Made by a program: the position numbers and the translations under genes. From Cyanobacteria bacterium FACHB-471 (GTDB lineage Bacteria; Cyanobacteriota; Cyanobacteriia; Elainellales; Elainellaceae): a DNA stretch of 64,000 nucleotides. Under the pieces are notes generated by a model, which had not been told where the DNA came from, made no database searches, and worked only from the letters and a program-made list of their open reading frames with translations. Each line of letters begins with the position of its first letter. Position 1 is the stretch's first letter. Below are positions 1 through 9,269 of this stretch, piece after piece. The stretch covers positions 1-64,000 of the forward strand of contig JACJOC010000049.1 of NCBI GenBank assembly GCA_014695345.1, written 5' to 3'.

Positions 1-666
<666 letters not shown>

Positions 667-730
667 GTTTGTTTACTTGACCAAAACTTAGACAGTCTCT
701 TCTTTTAAGAGTTCGGTCTTTCATCAACTA

Positions 731-764
731 AAAAGCTCCTGTCTCCGGGCAGGAGCTTTTTTTT
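731..764 (+). terminator. Intrinsic terminator of psbD
   Basis: Perfect 11-bp stem (731-741 with 750-760), 8-base loop, followed by a run of eight T. It closes the psbD transcript without including psbC. Confidence 0.93.
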
Positions 765-893
765 AGGAATTTCAGTTTTCAATCACCACACATTCGGGTG
801 GATGTGTTACATTAGCATTCAGGTGGATAACACCCAGAGCGAAATGCTCTGCCTCTTGAAAATAAACCGTTTAGGGACAAGGAGGTGATGCCC

Positions 894-965
894 ATGCAAG
901 ATAGTAGTAAAACCATGGGTCATCAGGTTGGACATAGCTGGCTGTGCGCCGGGGCTGCTCTCTAG
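894..965 (+). CDS. Tiny ORF (23 codons) behind a near-perfect Shine-Dalgarno
   Basis: ATG at 894 lies 8 bases after GGAGG (881-885) within AAGGAGGTGA, the best ribosome-binding site in the window. The ORF encodes 23 residues (MQDSSKTMGH then QVGHSWLCAGAAL) and ends in two consecutive TAG codons. Another ATG at 888 is in frame but sits on the Shine-Dalgarno. The start codon lies inside a hairpin, GATGCCCATG (887-896) pairing with CATGGGTCATC with one bulge, so translation could be controlled by folding. The peptide is not recognised. Coding status is uncertain. Confidence 0.35.
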   Translation: MQDSSKTMGHQVGHSWLCAGAAL

Positions 966-1066
966 TAGTTAATCTTAGTTTCCCTTGGAGCTAAGTCCTC
1001 TAGGAGATGCTGGGTTGGCATAGAGTTCCTCCCGGCAGTCTAGTTTCAATCTGAAGACCCGCTACA

Positions 1067-1133
1067 CCGCTCTCACCATAATGGCTTAGTAACTTTTAGT
1101 TATTTGCCTCCCGGTGAGAGCGGATAGTTTTTT
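1067..1133 (+). terminator. Intrinsic terminator of the small unit before the pterin dehydratase gene
   Basis: Perfect 11-bp stem CCGCTCTCACC (1067-1077) with GGTGAGAGCGG (1113-1123), a 35-base loop that can fold further, then AT followed by AGTTTTTT. It lies 71 bases before the downstream start codon and has no annotated gene to serve except the candidate unit at 780-1066. Confidence 0.75.
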
Positions 1134-1203
1134 AAAGGGCAAAATTTTATTGAATCTGATTTATTCAAAAACTCAGCAGAAATTAGAAATGGAGCTAGGA
1201 ACT

Positions 1204-1485
1204 ATGGCTCAATTGCTTAACAAAACTGAAATTCAGGAGCACCTAGCTCAGTTGTCAGGTTGGACGCTAGAGGGCAAAGAGATTAAGCGAGTTCGTAAAT
1301 TCAAGGATTTTGTAGAAGCGATCGCCTTTGTTAATCGGCTTGTTGACCCCGCTGAGACGGCAGGGCACCACCCCGATTTAGTCATTTCTTACAACAAAGT
1401 GACCGTTTCCCTGACCAACCATGATGCAGGAGGGTTAACAGAGAAGGATTTTGCAATGGCGAAGACGATTGATCGTATTGAGTAG
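1204..1485 (+). CDS. Pterin-4a-carbinolamine dehydratase
   Basis: PCD/DCoH-family enzyme of 93 residues, which dehydrates 4a-hydroxy-tetrahydropterins to regenerate pterin cofactor in the cytosol. The family signature is clear: GHHPDL followed about 17 residues later by NHDAGGLTEKD, which hold the histidines and acidic residues of the active site. Full length for the family (about 95-110 residues). ATG 1204 is chosen because the homologous region starts there; ATG 1189 and further upstream in-frame codons exist but run into the preceding terminator. An AGGA at 1197-1200 gives only a weak ribosome site. Cyanobacteria have few known aromatic hydroxylases, so the physiological substrate here is unclear. 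Confidence 0.93.
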   Translation: MAQLLNKTEIQEHLAQLSGWTLEGKEIKRVRKFKDFVEAIAFVNRLVDPAETAGHHPDLVISYNKVTVSLTNHDAGGLTEKDFAMAKTIDRIE

Positions 1486-1551
1486 AGCCGCTGTTGAATA
1501 GATTTAGCTCTCTGTAGAAACCCTGTTGCTGAAGCTTCAATGGGAGCGAGC

Positions 1552-1812
1552 ATGACAACTGCTCCTGGTAAATTTGGCGAAAAGCTGCTTACACTGGGAT
1601 ACTTCTACTTAGAAGATTGCGGCACTCCTTGCAGCCCTCAAATTTACCAATCCGAGTGTTCTCGGTGTGAATCCAATCAGCTACTGACCGAAAGCTTATC
1701 CCTCACACCAAACCAAATTGTGCCCGCTGCATTGTCAAATCTTGCTCTAGAACAAGAACTTCTAAAGTCTTTGCAATATGTGCTGGAAAATGTAGAATTT
1801 TGCAAAACATAA
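1552..1812 (+). CDS. Small Cys-containing protein, unknown function
   Basis: Unrecognised protein of 86 residues from ATG 1552 (an in-frame ATG at 1540 would add four). GGGAG at 1542-1546 favours the 1552 start. The N-terminal half has clustered cysteines (CGTPC, then CSRCE), suggesting metal or disulfide chemistry; the C-terminal half is a leucine-rich helix rich in Gln, Glu and Asn. No signal peptide or membrane segment. It lies 66 bases after the pterin dehydratase gene on the same strand and may be cotranscribed. Length, ribosome site and lack of overlap with other genes make it plausible, but I have no family for it. Confidence 0.45.
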   Translation: MTTAPGKFGEKLLTLGYFYLEDCGTPCSPQIYQSECSRCESNQLLTESLSLTPNQIVPAALSNLALEQELLKSLQYVLENVEFCKT

Positions 1813-1876
1813 TGCTATCTTTTTGAGTGGGCTGTAATAGATTACAAAGTCCCTCTTGAACATAGGTGTGAGGATC

Positions 1877-3556
1877 ATGATTAGCAAAATTTTGTGGAAA
1901 TCATTGCTGGTTACACCAGCTCTGCTAGGTACTGCTTTAGCTGTTTCGACTCCAGCGATCTCAGCTGAGACTGCAGCTCCCGAATCTGAAGCTCTAAGCG
2001 CAGAGGTTCTTGCTGTTGAGTCAGAAGCTTCTGTTGTTGAAGTAGCTGAGCTTGAGCCAGTTGTTGAACCAATTGCTGAAGTTGAAGCTCCGGTTGAGCT
2101 ATCTCAAGTTCCAGTTGAGCAACCTGCGCCTGCTGCTGCGCCTGCTAACACAACGACCTCTGTTGATTCCCTTGAGCAAATCATGGAATACAGCAACGAG
2201 GGCAACGTCAACAGCATCAACCAGGTTACGTCTATTTCTCAACTTTCAGACGTTCAACCCACCGACTGGGCATTCCAAGCTCTCCAGTCTCTAGTTGAGC
2301 GCTACGGTGTAATCGCGGGTTATCCCGATGGCACCTATCGCGGTAACCGTGCCATGACTCGTTACGAGTTTGCTGCCGGTCTAAACGCTGCTCTTGACCG
2401 CGTGAACGAATTAATTGCTGCTGGTTTGGCTGAAGCCGTAACCCGGGAAGACTTGGCTACTCTGCAACGCTTGCAGGAAGAGTTTGCAGCTGAACTAGCG
2501 ACCCTGCGTGGACGAGTGGATGCACTCGAAGCCCGTACCGCTGAGTTGGAAGCAAACCAATTCTCCACAACCACTAAGCTTCGTGGTGAGACCATCTTCG
2601 CTGTTGCTGGTGTGATTGACGAAGATGAAGCGTTTGACGATCAAATCACCTTCGGCTACCGGGCTCGCCTCAATTTTGATACCAGCTTCACGGGTGAAGA
2701 CCGTTTGAGAACTCGCTTCCAAGTTCGCAACATTCAGAACTTTGATTCTGATCCGGTTGGCTTCTCGTTTAGTGGTGACTCCGAAGGCGATTTCGAGCTG
2801 GATGACCTGGCTTACACCTTCCCCTTGGGTGAGCGCGTTGAGATTGCGATCGCAGCTAATGGCTACGATGTAGATGACTTCGTTGCTAGCACCATCAGCC
2901 CACTGGATAGCAGTGGTCAGGGTTCTATCTCTGACTTTGGCTTCCCTCGTCAGTATGCTTTCAACGCAGGTGGCGGTGCAGGCGCAGGTGCCATCATCCA
3001 GTTGACCGACAACTTGTCCCTGGATGGAGGCTACGTAGCTGATGATGCCGCTAACCCTGATGCTGGTGCTGGACTGTTCAACGGTCCTTACAGCGCAATC
3101 GGTCAGTTGACATGGTTATCTGATGCTTTTGATGCAGCTGTCACCTACGTTCACTCTTACAGTCCTGACTTCGGTGCTGATAACGCAGCTGCTAACACCT
3201 ACGGTGGTCAGGTTAACTTCAGGCTCATCCCTGGTGTCGAAATTGGTGGTGGTATTGCTTACACCGACATTGCTGGTGTTCCCGGCGATGCTGAGTCTTG
3301 GAGCTACCAAGGAACTCTTGCTTTCCCTGACCTGGGTGGAGAAGGCAACTTGCTTGGAATTTTAGCTGGCGTACCCACTTACACTGCTGTTCCTGGCACC
3401 GATATCGAAACCAGTTTCTTGGCTGAAGCTTTCTATCGTTATCGCTTGACCGACAACATCTCTATCACTCCTGGTGTGATCTGGATTGAAGATCCTTTCG
3501 GTGATGATAGCGATAGCACCATCATCGGTGCTCTCAGAACTACCTTCACCTTCTAA
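1877..3556 (+). CDS. Outer-membrane porin with SLH domain (iron uptake porin / OprB family)
   Basis: Major cyanobacterial outer-membrane porin type, 559 residues. A signal peptide (MISKILWKSLLVTP... ending near AISA) is followed by an acidic Glu/Val/Ala-rich linker, then an SLH domain (about residues 120-185: VQPTDWAFQALQSLVERYG, GYPDG, MTRYEFAAGLN) that anchors to peptidoglycan, a short coiled coil (about 190-225: LQEEFAAELATLRGRVDALEAR), and a beta-barrel of about 330 residues rich in Gly/Asp ending in aromatic TTFTF. Start ATG 1877 is preceded by GAGGA; GTG 1868 is an alternative. The name iron uptake porin is inherited from homologues; substrate selectivity cannot be read here. A strong terminator follows. 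Confidence 0.92.
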   Translation: MISKILWKSLLVTPALLGTALAVSTPAISAETAAPESEALSAEVLAVESEASVVEVAELEPVVEPIAEVEAPVELSQVPVEQPAPAAAPANTTTSVDSLEQIMEYSNEGNVNSINQVTSISQLSDVQPTDWAFQALQSLVERYGVIAGYPDGTYRGNRAMTRYEFAAGLNAALDRVNELIAAGLAEAVTREDLATLQRLQEEFAAELATLRGRVDALEARTAELEANQFSTTTKLRGETIFAVAGVIDEDEAFDDQITFGYRARLNFDTSFTGEDRLRTRFQVRNIQNFDSDPVGFSFSGDSEGDFELDDLAYTFPLGERVEIAIAANGYDVDDFVASTISPLDSSGQGSISDFGFPRQYAFNAGGGAGAGAIIQLTDNLSLDGGYVADDAANPDAGAGLFNGPYSAIGQLTWLSDAFDAAVTYVHSYSPDFGADNAAANTYGGQVNFRLIPGVEIGGGIAYTDIAGVPGDAESWSYQGTLAFPDLGGEGNLLGILAGVPTYTAVPGTDIETSFLAEAFYRYRLTDNISITPGVIWIEDPFGDDSDSTIIGALRTTFTF

Positions 3557-3578
3557 TTTTGGGATGGTCTAGTTCTAT

Positions 3579-3615
3579 AAGGGGGTGGGAAGCATGGCTT
3601 CTCACCCCCTTGTTT
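3579..3615 (+). terminator. Intrinsic terminator after the porin gene
   Basis: 15-bp stem (3579-3593 with 3597-3611, one G-T pair) and a 3-base loop, followed by a short T-containing tail. Unusually stable, with a run of G and C. Confidence 0.85.
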
Positions 3616-3739
3616 AATTTCTAAGGGCAATTGTTGTAAACCTGCAAAACCCCACTGGAGAACCGGGGTATACTGGAGATAGCTCTATGAGATAACCATC
3701 ATGAGCTAACAGTAATGATCCCCTTCCTAAAGATTGCCT

Positions 3740-4177
3740 GTGGAACTTTCGTGTAAAAGTGAATACGCTATCCTTGCACTACTGGAACTCGCAGCGCACT
3801 ATGATAGCGGAGAGCCGCTGCAAATTCGGCAGATCGCGGCTGAGCAAAACATTCCTGACCGTTATTTAGAACAACTCCTTGCAACAATGAGACGTTCTGG
3901 TCTAGTGCGTAGTCAGCGTGGTGCCAGAGGTGGCTATATCCTTGCTAGAGAGCCTTGGAAAATTAGTTTGCTGGACATAGTTGAGTCAATTGAAGGTTTA
4001 GATTCTCAGCCTCCTGAACCCAAAGAGGGCACAAAATCAGTAGAGGGTATGGTGATTTGGGAGGTTTGGAAAGAGGCTTGTCTGGCCGCTGAGACAGTGC
4101 TCCAAAAGCACACCCTTCAAGACTTAGCTGAAAAGCGGGATTCCAGACAACAGCTCGACTTGATGTATTACATCTAA
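3740..4177 (+). CDS. Rrf2-family transcriptional regulator (CymR-like context)
   Basis: DNA-binding regulator of 145 residues. The N-terminal winged helix is typical of Rrf2 (SCKSEYAILALLELA, then IRQIAAEQNIPDRYLEQLL and RGARGGYILA). GTG 3740 (VELSCKSEYA) matches the usual Rrf2 N-terminus; TTG 3734 is an alternative. The clustered cysteines that hold the Fe-S cluster in IscR/NsrR are absent: the only Cys residues are near the N-terminus and in the late helix (KEACLAAE). Cysteine synthase starts 68 bases downstream on the same strand, which recalls Bacillus CymR, an Rrf2 protein controlling cysteine genes in complex with CysK. That role is inference from position. Confidence 0.9.
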   Translation: MELSCKSEYAILALLELAAHYDSGEPLQIRQIAAEQNIPDRYLEQLLATMRRSGLVRSQRGARGGYILAREPWKISLLDIVESIEGLDSQPPEPKEGTKSVEGMVIWEVWKEACLAAETVLQKHTLQDLAEKRDSRQQLDLMYYI

Positions 4178-4245
4178 GTCGGGGACATCCTAAAAGCCAT
4201 TAAGCATTTGAAGCCAGTATTCAAAATTTATCAATATCTAAAGCC

Positions 4246-5208
4246 ATGCGTATTGCTCACGATGTTACTCGTTTGGTTGGTCGAACGCCGCTTGTACAGC
4301 TAAATCGAATTCCGCAAGCAGAGGGCTGTAAAGCACAGATTGTTGTCAAGTTAGAGGGAATGAACCCTTCTTCCTCAGTCAAAGACCGAATTGGGGTCAA
4401 CATGATTGAGGTAGCTGAGCGAGAAGGGTTGATTACCCCTGGGAAGACAGTTTTGGTAGAGCCAACTTCTGGTAATACCGGAATTGCTCTAGCAATGGCA
4501 GCAGCGGCAAAGGGTTATCGGTTAATTTTAACGATGCCTGAAACGATGAGTTCGGAGCGGCGAGCGATGCTGCGAGCTTATGGGGCAGAGCTAGAGCTAA
4601 CTCCTGGTATTGAGGGAATGGGTGGGTGTATTCAGCGGGCTCAGCAAATTGTGGATAGGCTACCTGATGCCTATATGCTGCAACAGTTTCGTAATCCTGC
4701 TAATCCCCAAATTCACCGTGAAACGACTGCTATGGAGATTTGGGAAGATACAGACGGACTGGTTGATTTTTTAATTGCAGGGATTGGTACAGGCGGTACC
4801 CTCACGGGTGTGGCAGAAGCGCTGAAACCCCGCAGACCTAGTTTTAAGGCGATCGCCGTAGAGCCTGCTAGCAGCCCAGTTCTCTCGGGTGGCAAACCTG
4901 GCCCTCACAAGATCCAAGGCATTGGTGCAGGGTTTGTGCCTGAAGTTTTGAGAGTCGATTTAATCGATGAAGTAATTACGATACCGGATGAGGAGGCGAT
5001 CGCCTATGGTCGTCGGCTTGCCCGTGAAGAGGGGTTACTTTCAGGAATTTCTAGCGGTGCGGCTCTGGCTGCTGCGATTCAGATAGCTCGTCGTCCTGAG
5101 AATGAGGGCCGGCTGATCGTGATGGTGCAGCCCAGCTTTGGCGAACGATATCTCAGCACACCGCTCTTTCAAGACCCAGAACTTACTGCTGCTATGGTCA
5201 TGAACTAA
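4246..5208 (+). CDS. cysK: Cysteine synthase (O-acetylserine sulfhydrylase)
   Basis: PLP enzyme of 320 residues making cysteine from O-acetylserine and sulfide in the cytosol. The PLP lysine is Lys46 in [11 protein letters not shown]; the substrate loop TSGNTG and phosphate-binding GTGGT are intact, as is the C-terminal [10 protein letters not shown]. Full length for the family. No good ribosome site precedes ATG 4246. It follows the Rrf2 gene and probably shares its promoter or is controlled by it. cysK and cysM products are hard to separate by eye; the sequence is closest to the CysK type. Confidence 0.95.
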   Translation: MRIAHDVTRLVGRTPLVQLNRIPQAEGCKAQIVVKLEGMNPSSSVKDRIGVNMIEVAEREGLITPGKTVLVEPTSGNTGIALAMAAAAKGYRLILTMPETMSSERRAMLRAYGAELELTPGIEGMGGCIQRAQQIVDRLPDAYMLQQFRNPANPQIHRETTAMEIWEDTDGLVDFLIAGIGTGGTLTGVAEALKPRRPSFKAIAVEPASSPVLSGGKPGPHKIQGIGAGFVPEVLRVDLIDEVITIPDEEAIAYGRRLAREEGLLSGISSGAALAAAIQIARRPENEGRLIVMVQPSFGERYLSTPLFQDPELTAAMVMN

Positions 5209-5239
5209 CGAAGACAAGCTAAATAGAACTTGGCTGTGA

Positions 5240-5276
5240 GGGAGTGAAAGTAAAGCAAAACTCTACTTTCACTCCC
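5240..5276. terminator. Hairpin after cysK, probable terminator
   Basis: Perfect 13-bp stem GGGAGTGAAAGTA (5240-5252) with 5264-5276 and an 11-base loop. The tail is only weakly T-rich. Confidence 0.6.
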
Positions 5277-5293
5277 TTAAAAATTGAGCTAAT

Positions 5294-5316
5294 GACCGTC
5301 AGTTTTGCTGACGGTC
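5294..5316. promoter_or_regulatory. Second hairpin, in the J-domain gene leader
   Basis: Perfect 9-bp stem GACCGTCAG/CTGACGGTC with TTTTG loop, 20 bases before the ATG of the J-domain gene. It could be an operator, a leader structure or part of a tandem terminator; the sequence does not decide. Confidence 0.4.
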
Positions 5317-5335
5317 AAATGTTTACAATGGGCTT

Positions 5336-6067
5336 ATGGCGCATTCTAATCACTACGAAATCCTGGATATTGATCCAGCGGCGAGTCAAGCAGAAATTAA
5401 GCAAGCCTATCGTCGCCTGGCTAAGCAGTTTCACCCCGACAGTAACCGTGAGATTGTAAACAATGATCGAATTACACGGATTAATGCTGCATACGAAATT
5501 TTGGGCGATCCGCAGCGGCGGCAGTCCTATGACCGAGAGCTAAGCTTTGCGAGGCAGATGAGAAGTGCCGGTGCCTATGGCGGGACAAGCTCCCCATCCT
5601 GGCACAATCGTCAACAGCGAACGGCTGCCGCGCAAAATCAGTATCGACAGCGGCAAACCGGACGAGACACAGACGAACAGCTTCAGCAGTGGCTCAACCA
5701 GGTTTATCAGCCCGTTAATCGAATGATCAGTCACATTCTGAACCCCTTGAAAGAGCAGATTGATGAGCTCTCGGCTGATCCCTTTGATGATGAACTGCTT
5801 GAAAACTTTCAGACCTATCTAGATGACTGTCGAGATTATCTGCAAAAAGCTCAGCGTTCTTTTCGCTCAATGCCAAACCCGTCGAATGTAGCAGGTGTAG
5901 CAGCTCATCTTTACTATTGTCTAAATCAGGTCGGAGATGGCATTGATGAACTAGAGCGGTTTACCTCTAGCTATGACGAACACTATTTGCATACAGGGCA
6001 AGAGCTGTTTCGGATTGCCAAAGGGCTGCGGCGAGAAGCACAAGCGGCATTGAGAGAGGTGACGTAA
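5336..6067 (+). CDS. J-domain (DnaJ-like) co-chaperone
   Basis: Protein of 243 residues with an N-terminal J domain (residues 6-67) including the HPD tripeptide at 33-35 that stimulates DnaK ATPase. The Gly/Phe region and zinc-finger domain of canonical DnaJ are missing. After a Gln/Arg-rich linker (about 80-115), the C-terminal half (about 120-240) is predicted helical and unrecognised, probably a client or partner-binding part specific to this J protein. It is thus a class C J protein, not housekeeping DnaJ. It converges with mnmE, with only 12 bases between stop codons. Confidence 0.9.
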   Translation: MAHSNHYEILDIDPAASQAEIKQAYRRLAKQFHPDSNREIVNNDRITRINAAYEILGDPQRRQSYDRELSFARQMRSAGAYGGTSSPSWHNRQQRTAAAQNQYRQRQTGRDTDEQLQQWLNQVYQPVNRMISHILNPLKEQIDELSADPFDDELLENFQTYLDDCRDYLQKAQRSFRSMPNPSNVAGVAAHLYYCLNQVGDGIDELERFTSSYDEHYLHTGQELFRIAKGLRREAQAALREVT

Positions 6068-6079
6068 GGTTAGTAAAAA

Positions 6080-7462
6080 CTATTTGCCGATACAGAATCG
6101 GCTAAAGATGCGATCGAGAACAGATTCGGTGACTTCTTCACCTGTGATTTCACCCAGGGCTTGAATTGCGCTGCGAAGATCAATCGTCCAAAAGTCTAGG
6201 GGAAGTTGTTCGGCGATCGTTGTTTGTACTTGCTGAAGTGCGGCTTTTGCTCGGGTAAGGGCAGCAGCTTGACGCTGGTTGATCGCTAGATCTAAGTTGC
6301 TTGCAGTTAGGTTTTTGGTTTTTACTGTTTCTAGAATTGCCTGTTCTAAAGCGTCAATGCCCTCACTGTGAGCCGCTGCGGTTTTGACGACGGAAGCTAC
6401 CTGGGGTAGTGGCGGCAAAGATACAGACGCTGCCAAATCAATCTTGTTGACTACGAGAATTAAGGGGCGATGCTGCACTTGCTCAAAGATCTCTTGGTCG
6501 GCTGCTGTCCACCCAGTTTGAGCGTCAATGGTCAACAGTACTAAATCAGCTGCTTGAGCCGCTTGGCGCGATCGCTCCACGCCAATCTTCTCTACCTGAT
6601 CAGTCGCTTCTCGAATGCCTGCGGTGTCCAGTACCTGAACTGGAATTCCGCCCACTACAAGCTGAGATTCGACTACATCGCGGGTGGTCCCAGGAAGGTC
6701 AGTGACGATAGCGCGATCGCTCCGACTCCAGGCATTTAGCAAACTGGATTTGCCAACATTGGGACGACCCACGATCGCCACCTTTAACCCTGTTCGGAGT
6801 AATTCCCCCTGATCGGACGTTGCGAGAATTTGCTCCACTTCAGCCAAAACTTGAGTCAGTTGTGCCTTCACTTGAGATTCGTCTAGAGGCGGCAAATCTT
6901 CCTCAAAGTCAATCCGCGCCTCAACCTCAGCCAGAATCTCCAGACAAGTTGCTCGAAGTTGGCGAATCGGTTGCGCCAGCTTACCCTGAAGTCCAGCAAG
7001 GGCAGTTTGGGCTGCTTGGGGCGATCGCGCTCCCACTAAATCGGCAATGCTTTCAGCTTGAGTCAAGTCGAGCCGCCCATTCAGAAATGCCCGTAGGGTA
7101 AATTCTCCCGGCTCTGCCAGTCTCGCGCCTTGTTCTAAACATAGTTGCAGCACTCGTTGCACTGCCATAATGCCGCCATGACAGTGAAACTCTGCTACGT
7201 CTTCACGAGTGTAAGAGCGAGGAGCCAGCATCAACAGTAACAGCGCCTCATCAATCAGTTCCTCGGTTTGAGGATCGCGGATGTAGCCGTAAAGAATGCG
7301 ATGGCTTTCCCAAGGTTGACGACCAGGAGTGTGAAATAGCAAACGGGCGATCGCCACTGCTTCTGCCCCAGAGAGGCGCACAATGCCGACGCTACCCTGC
7401 TGGGGCACAATCGCAGTGGCGATCGCCGCGATCGTATTGCCTTGAACCCCGGTTGCAGTCAT
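6080..7462 (-). CDS. mnmE: tRNA uridine-34 modification GTPase MnmE
   Basis: GTPase that works with MnmG to install the cmnm5 group on wobble uridine of tRNAs. About 460 residues, full length. The N-terminal formyl-THF-binding domain is followed by a helical domain into which the G domain is inserted: P-loop GRPNVGKSS (about 232-240), DTAG, NKID. The C-terminus is CIGK, with the catalytic cysteine. ATG 7462 ([10 protein letters not shown]) is preferred over TTG 7468. Followed downstream on the opposite strand by the J-domain gene; purN lies 36 bases upstream on the same strand, so the two may be cotranscribed. Confidence 0.97.
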   Translation of the reverse strand: MTATGVQGNTIAAIATAIVPQQGSVGIVRLSGAEAVAIARLLFHTPGRQPWESHRILYGYIRDPQTEELIDEALLLLMLAPRSYTREDVAEFHCHGGIMAVQRVLQLCLEQGARLAEPGEFTLRAFLNGRLDLTQAESIADLVGARSPQAAQTALAGLQGKLAQPIRQLRATCLEILAEVEARIDFEEDLPPLDESQVKAQLTQVLAEVEQILATSDQGELLRTGLKVAIVGRPNVGKSSLLNAWSRSDRAIVTDLPGTTRDVVESQLVVGGIPVQVLDTAGIREATDQVEKIGVERSRQAAQAADLVLLTIDAQTGWTAADQEIFEQVQHRPLILVVNKIDLAASVSLPPLPQVASVVKTAAAHSEGIDALEQAILETVKTKNLTASNLDLAINQRQAAALTRAKAALQQVQTTIAEQLPLDFWTIDLRSAIQALGEITGEEVTESVLDRIFSRFCIGK

Positions 7463-7498
7463 ACCCAAAGCAGTCTCTCCACTAAAAATAAAAATGCT

Positions 7499-8161
7499 TC
7501 ACTGACGGGAATGCTCCATCTCGTATTCAGCAGCAGCATGAGCAATCGCCCTTGGATAAATTCGGTGTTCCTGCACCTGAATGCGCTGATGCAGCGTTTC
7601 AACGGTGTCGTGGGGAAAGACGGGTACGGCTGCCTGCATCACGATCGGGCCACTATCAACCTCTAACCACACGTGATGAACTGTGCAGCCTGCAATTTTA
7701 ACGCCAGCCGCGATCGCCTGCTCGACTGCTCGCATTCCTGGAAAGCTGGGCAAGAGGCTAGGGTGAATATTGAGAATTCGTCCGGGAAAGGCGTTGATCA
7801 GCACATCCGTTACTCGCCGCATCCATCCGGCCATAATTACCCAATCAACTTCATATTGCTGAAGAGTCTCGACAATCTTTGCGTCTAATATTTCTCGATC
7901 TGGAAAATCGCGATGATTCAGTAAAACAGACGGAATTTGCCAATGGTTGGCTCTTTCGGCTGCTTTAGCGTCAGGATTGTTGTAAATCAAGACTTGAATT
8001 TCAGCATTGAGCTTTTGCTTAGAAACAGCTTGGGCGATCGCCTCAAAGTTGCTGCCGCTACCAGAAGCCAACACACCCAATTTCAAGGGTGCAATGTACG
8101 AAATTGGAAATTGTAAAACATCAGGAGAAACAAGACTAACTTCGGCTTCATGCGGTGTCAT
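7499..8161 (-). CDS. purN: Phosphoribosylglycinamide formyltransferase (GART)
   Basis: Third step of de novo purine synthesis, transferring formyl from 10-formyl-THF to GAR. 220 residues. The Rossmann-like start LGVLASGSGSNF begins at about residue 28, so there is a 25-residue N-terminal extension compared with E. coli PurN. Catalytic residues are present: Asn131 and His133 in NIHPSLLP and Asp169 in VDSGPI. Start ATG 8161. It precedes mnmE on the same strand. Confidence 0.95.
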   Translation of the reverse strand: MTPHEAEVSLVSPDVLQFPISYIAPLKLGVLASGSGSNFEAIAQAVSKQKLNAEIQVLIYNNPDAKAAERANHWQIPSVLLNHRDFPDREILDAKIVETLQQYEVDWVIMAGWMRRVTDVLINAFPGRILNIHPSLLPSFPGMRAVEQAIAAGVKIAGCTVHHVWLEVDSGPIVMQAAVPVFPHDTVETLHQRIQVQEHRIYPRAIAHAAAEYEMEHSRQ

Positions 8162-8207
8162 AACGCAGGACTATTGATATTCAGATGATACTTAGAAGTG
8201 TTTGGAA

Positions 8208-8942
8208 TCATCGCTGACGAATGGCGATCGTGTATGAGGGGCGCTGTTTTGCTTCGCGCTGGGATTTGACCAGGCGAAAATCGGCATCTATATATAAATG
8301 TTCAAGCTGAGGAGAAGCGGTTGAAATTCGCTCAAACTTTTTAGCTGTACTTTTGTCTACTTTGCCAAACTGAGAGTTAGATTGTGCATGAGCTGAGGAG
8401 GGCGATCGCCTCACTTCAACTTTTGACGTAAACCAACTGTCTGCTCGTTCAATATTGAGAGGAATTGCTCTGGATCGAAAAGCTTGCTCAATCCCAACGT
8501 TTTGAATGATCCACTGTCCTTCCTGCACCTCAAACTTTTGAATAATCATAAAGTCATAAGCCAGCAAAATGTTAGACAACTTGCTGAGAATGGGAAACTT
8601 GTGCCCCGGTGCATAGCGGGCAATGTTGGCGTAATAGCCATCGTCATGAAAGATCTGATAGGACTGGGCAAAAATTCGCCCTGGAAAAATGTCTTGGTAA
8701 GGAATGGTAGACCAAACCGTTAGCCAAACTCCAGGCACCAAGGGCAACTGATCTTCAGCGTTGGGAAAGGGATTGCGTTGGCTCAATTCTGCAAACAGCG
8801 GCTCTAATTCTTGCTTATAAAAAAGCACCTTTTGATTTAACGGTTCTGAATCTCGACCCTCAACCGTTTTCAATAGTCGCTCTTTCAAAGCCCCTGTAGA
8901 TAGCTGGCTTAAATCAACCTTTTCCGTCATTTCACAAGTCAT
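8208..8942 (-). CDS. Conserved protein of unknown function (possibly fibrillin-like)
   Basis: Protein of 244 residues, soluble, without signal peptide. The middle part (about residues 69-165: PGVWLTVWSTIPYQD then FPGRIFAQSYQIF) has the look of a lipocalin-like beta barrel and faintly recalls PAP/fibrillin proteins of thylakoid plastoglobules, with a similar helical N-terminus and a start-of-barrel GxW. This is weak resemblance only. The C-terminal YIDADFRLVKSQ is also seen in such proteins. ATG 8942 or 8930 could be the start. It lies 46 bases before purN on the same strand and could head a purN-mnmE operon. Confidence 0.7.
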   Translation of the reverse strand: MTCEMTEKVDLSQLSTGALKERLLKTVEGRDSEPLNQKVLFYKQELEPLFAELSQRNPFPNAEDQLPLVPGVWLTVWSTIPYQDIFPGRIFAQSYQIFHDDGYYANIARYAPGHKFPILSKLSNILLAYDFMIIQKFEVQEGQWIIQNVGIEQAFRSRAIPLNIERADSWFTSKVEVRRSPSSAHAQSNSQFGKVDKSTAKKFERISTASPQLEHLYIDADFRLVKSQREAKQRPSYTIAIRQR

Positions 8943-9269
8943 CGCTCATCCTCTAGCCGCGCGCTCTTTAAAGGTAATTCATATCGCGATCCTAAATGAT
9001 TGGGGGATACTATCCAGCTTTTCCTTAGAGAACCGCTTCAAGGAAGCCCTAGCTTTCTTCTAACTGCAGGAGGACTGGGGTTTTTTACATAGCCGTCCAA
9101 GGATTTAGCATTTGGGCAAAGTTCTGTGGAACTGTCTTGGAATCTGCTGCCAAACGCTAAACCCCTACTTCATCCCTTATTCCTGATCCCTTATTCCTGA
9201 TTTCTCATTCCTCATTCTTTTCCCTCCGTCTGTGATAACCTGAATCACGCTCGACTCATTCCACTGCCC
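8943..9269. other. Intergenic region between divergent genes
   Basis: 327 bases that must hold the promoters of the minus-strand unknown gene and of rnhA. No ORF or RNA gene is evident. The part next to rnhA has a short degenerate tandem repeat (9172-9213). Confidence 0.6.
9172..9213. repeat. Three-copy 14-bp tandem repeat
   Basis: Two perfect copies of ATCCCTTATTCCTG (9172-9185, 9186-9199) and a third diverged copy (9200-9213). Short tandem repeats of this kind are common between cyanobacterial genes. Confidence 0.8.

Larger units (their letters stand above)
780..1133 (+). ncRNA. Candidate structured RNA or leader-peptide transcript
   Basis: Between the psbD terminator and the pterin dehydratase gene lies a stretch that looks like an independent short transcript. 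It contains three small hairpins in a row (788-807; 822-834, stem GGTG/CACC; 835-851, stem CAGAGC/GCTCTG), a very strong ribosome-binding site (GGAGGTGA, 881-888), a tiny ORF at 894-965 and an intrinsic terminator at 1067-1133. No promoter was identified and I recognise no known RNA family: tmRNA, RNase P RNA, SRP RNA and glutamine-riboswitch signatures were looked for by eye and not seen. It could be a small RNA, a peptide mRNA or both. Confidence 0.4.

Noticed and set aside
1114-1203. Upstream in-frame start of the pterin dehydratase
   Set aside because: It lies inside the terminator stem of the preceding unit.
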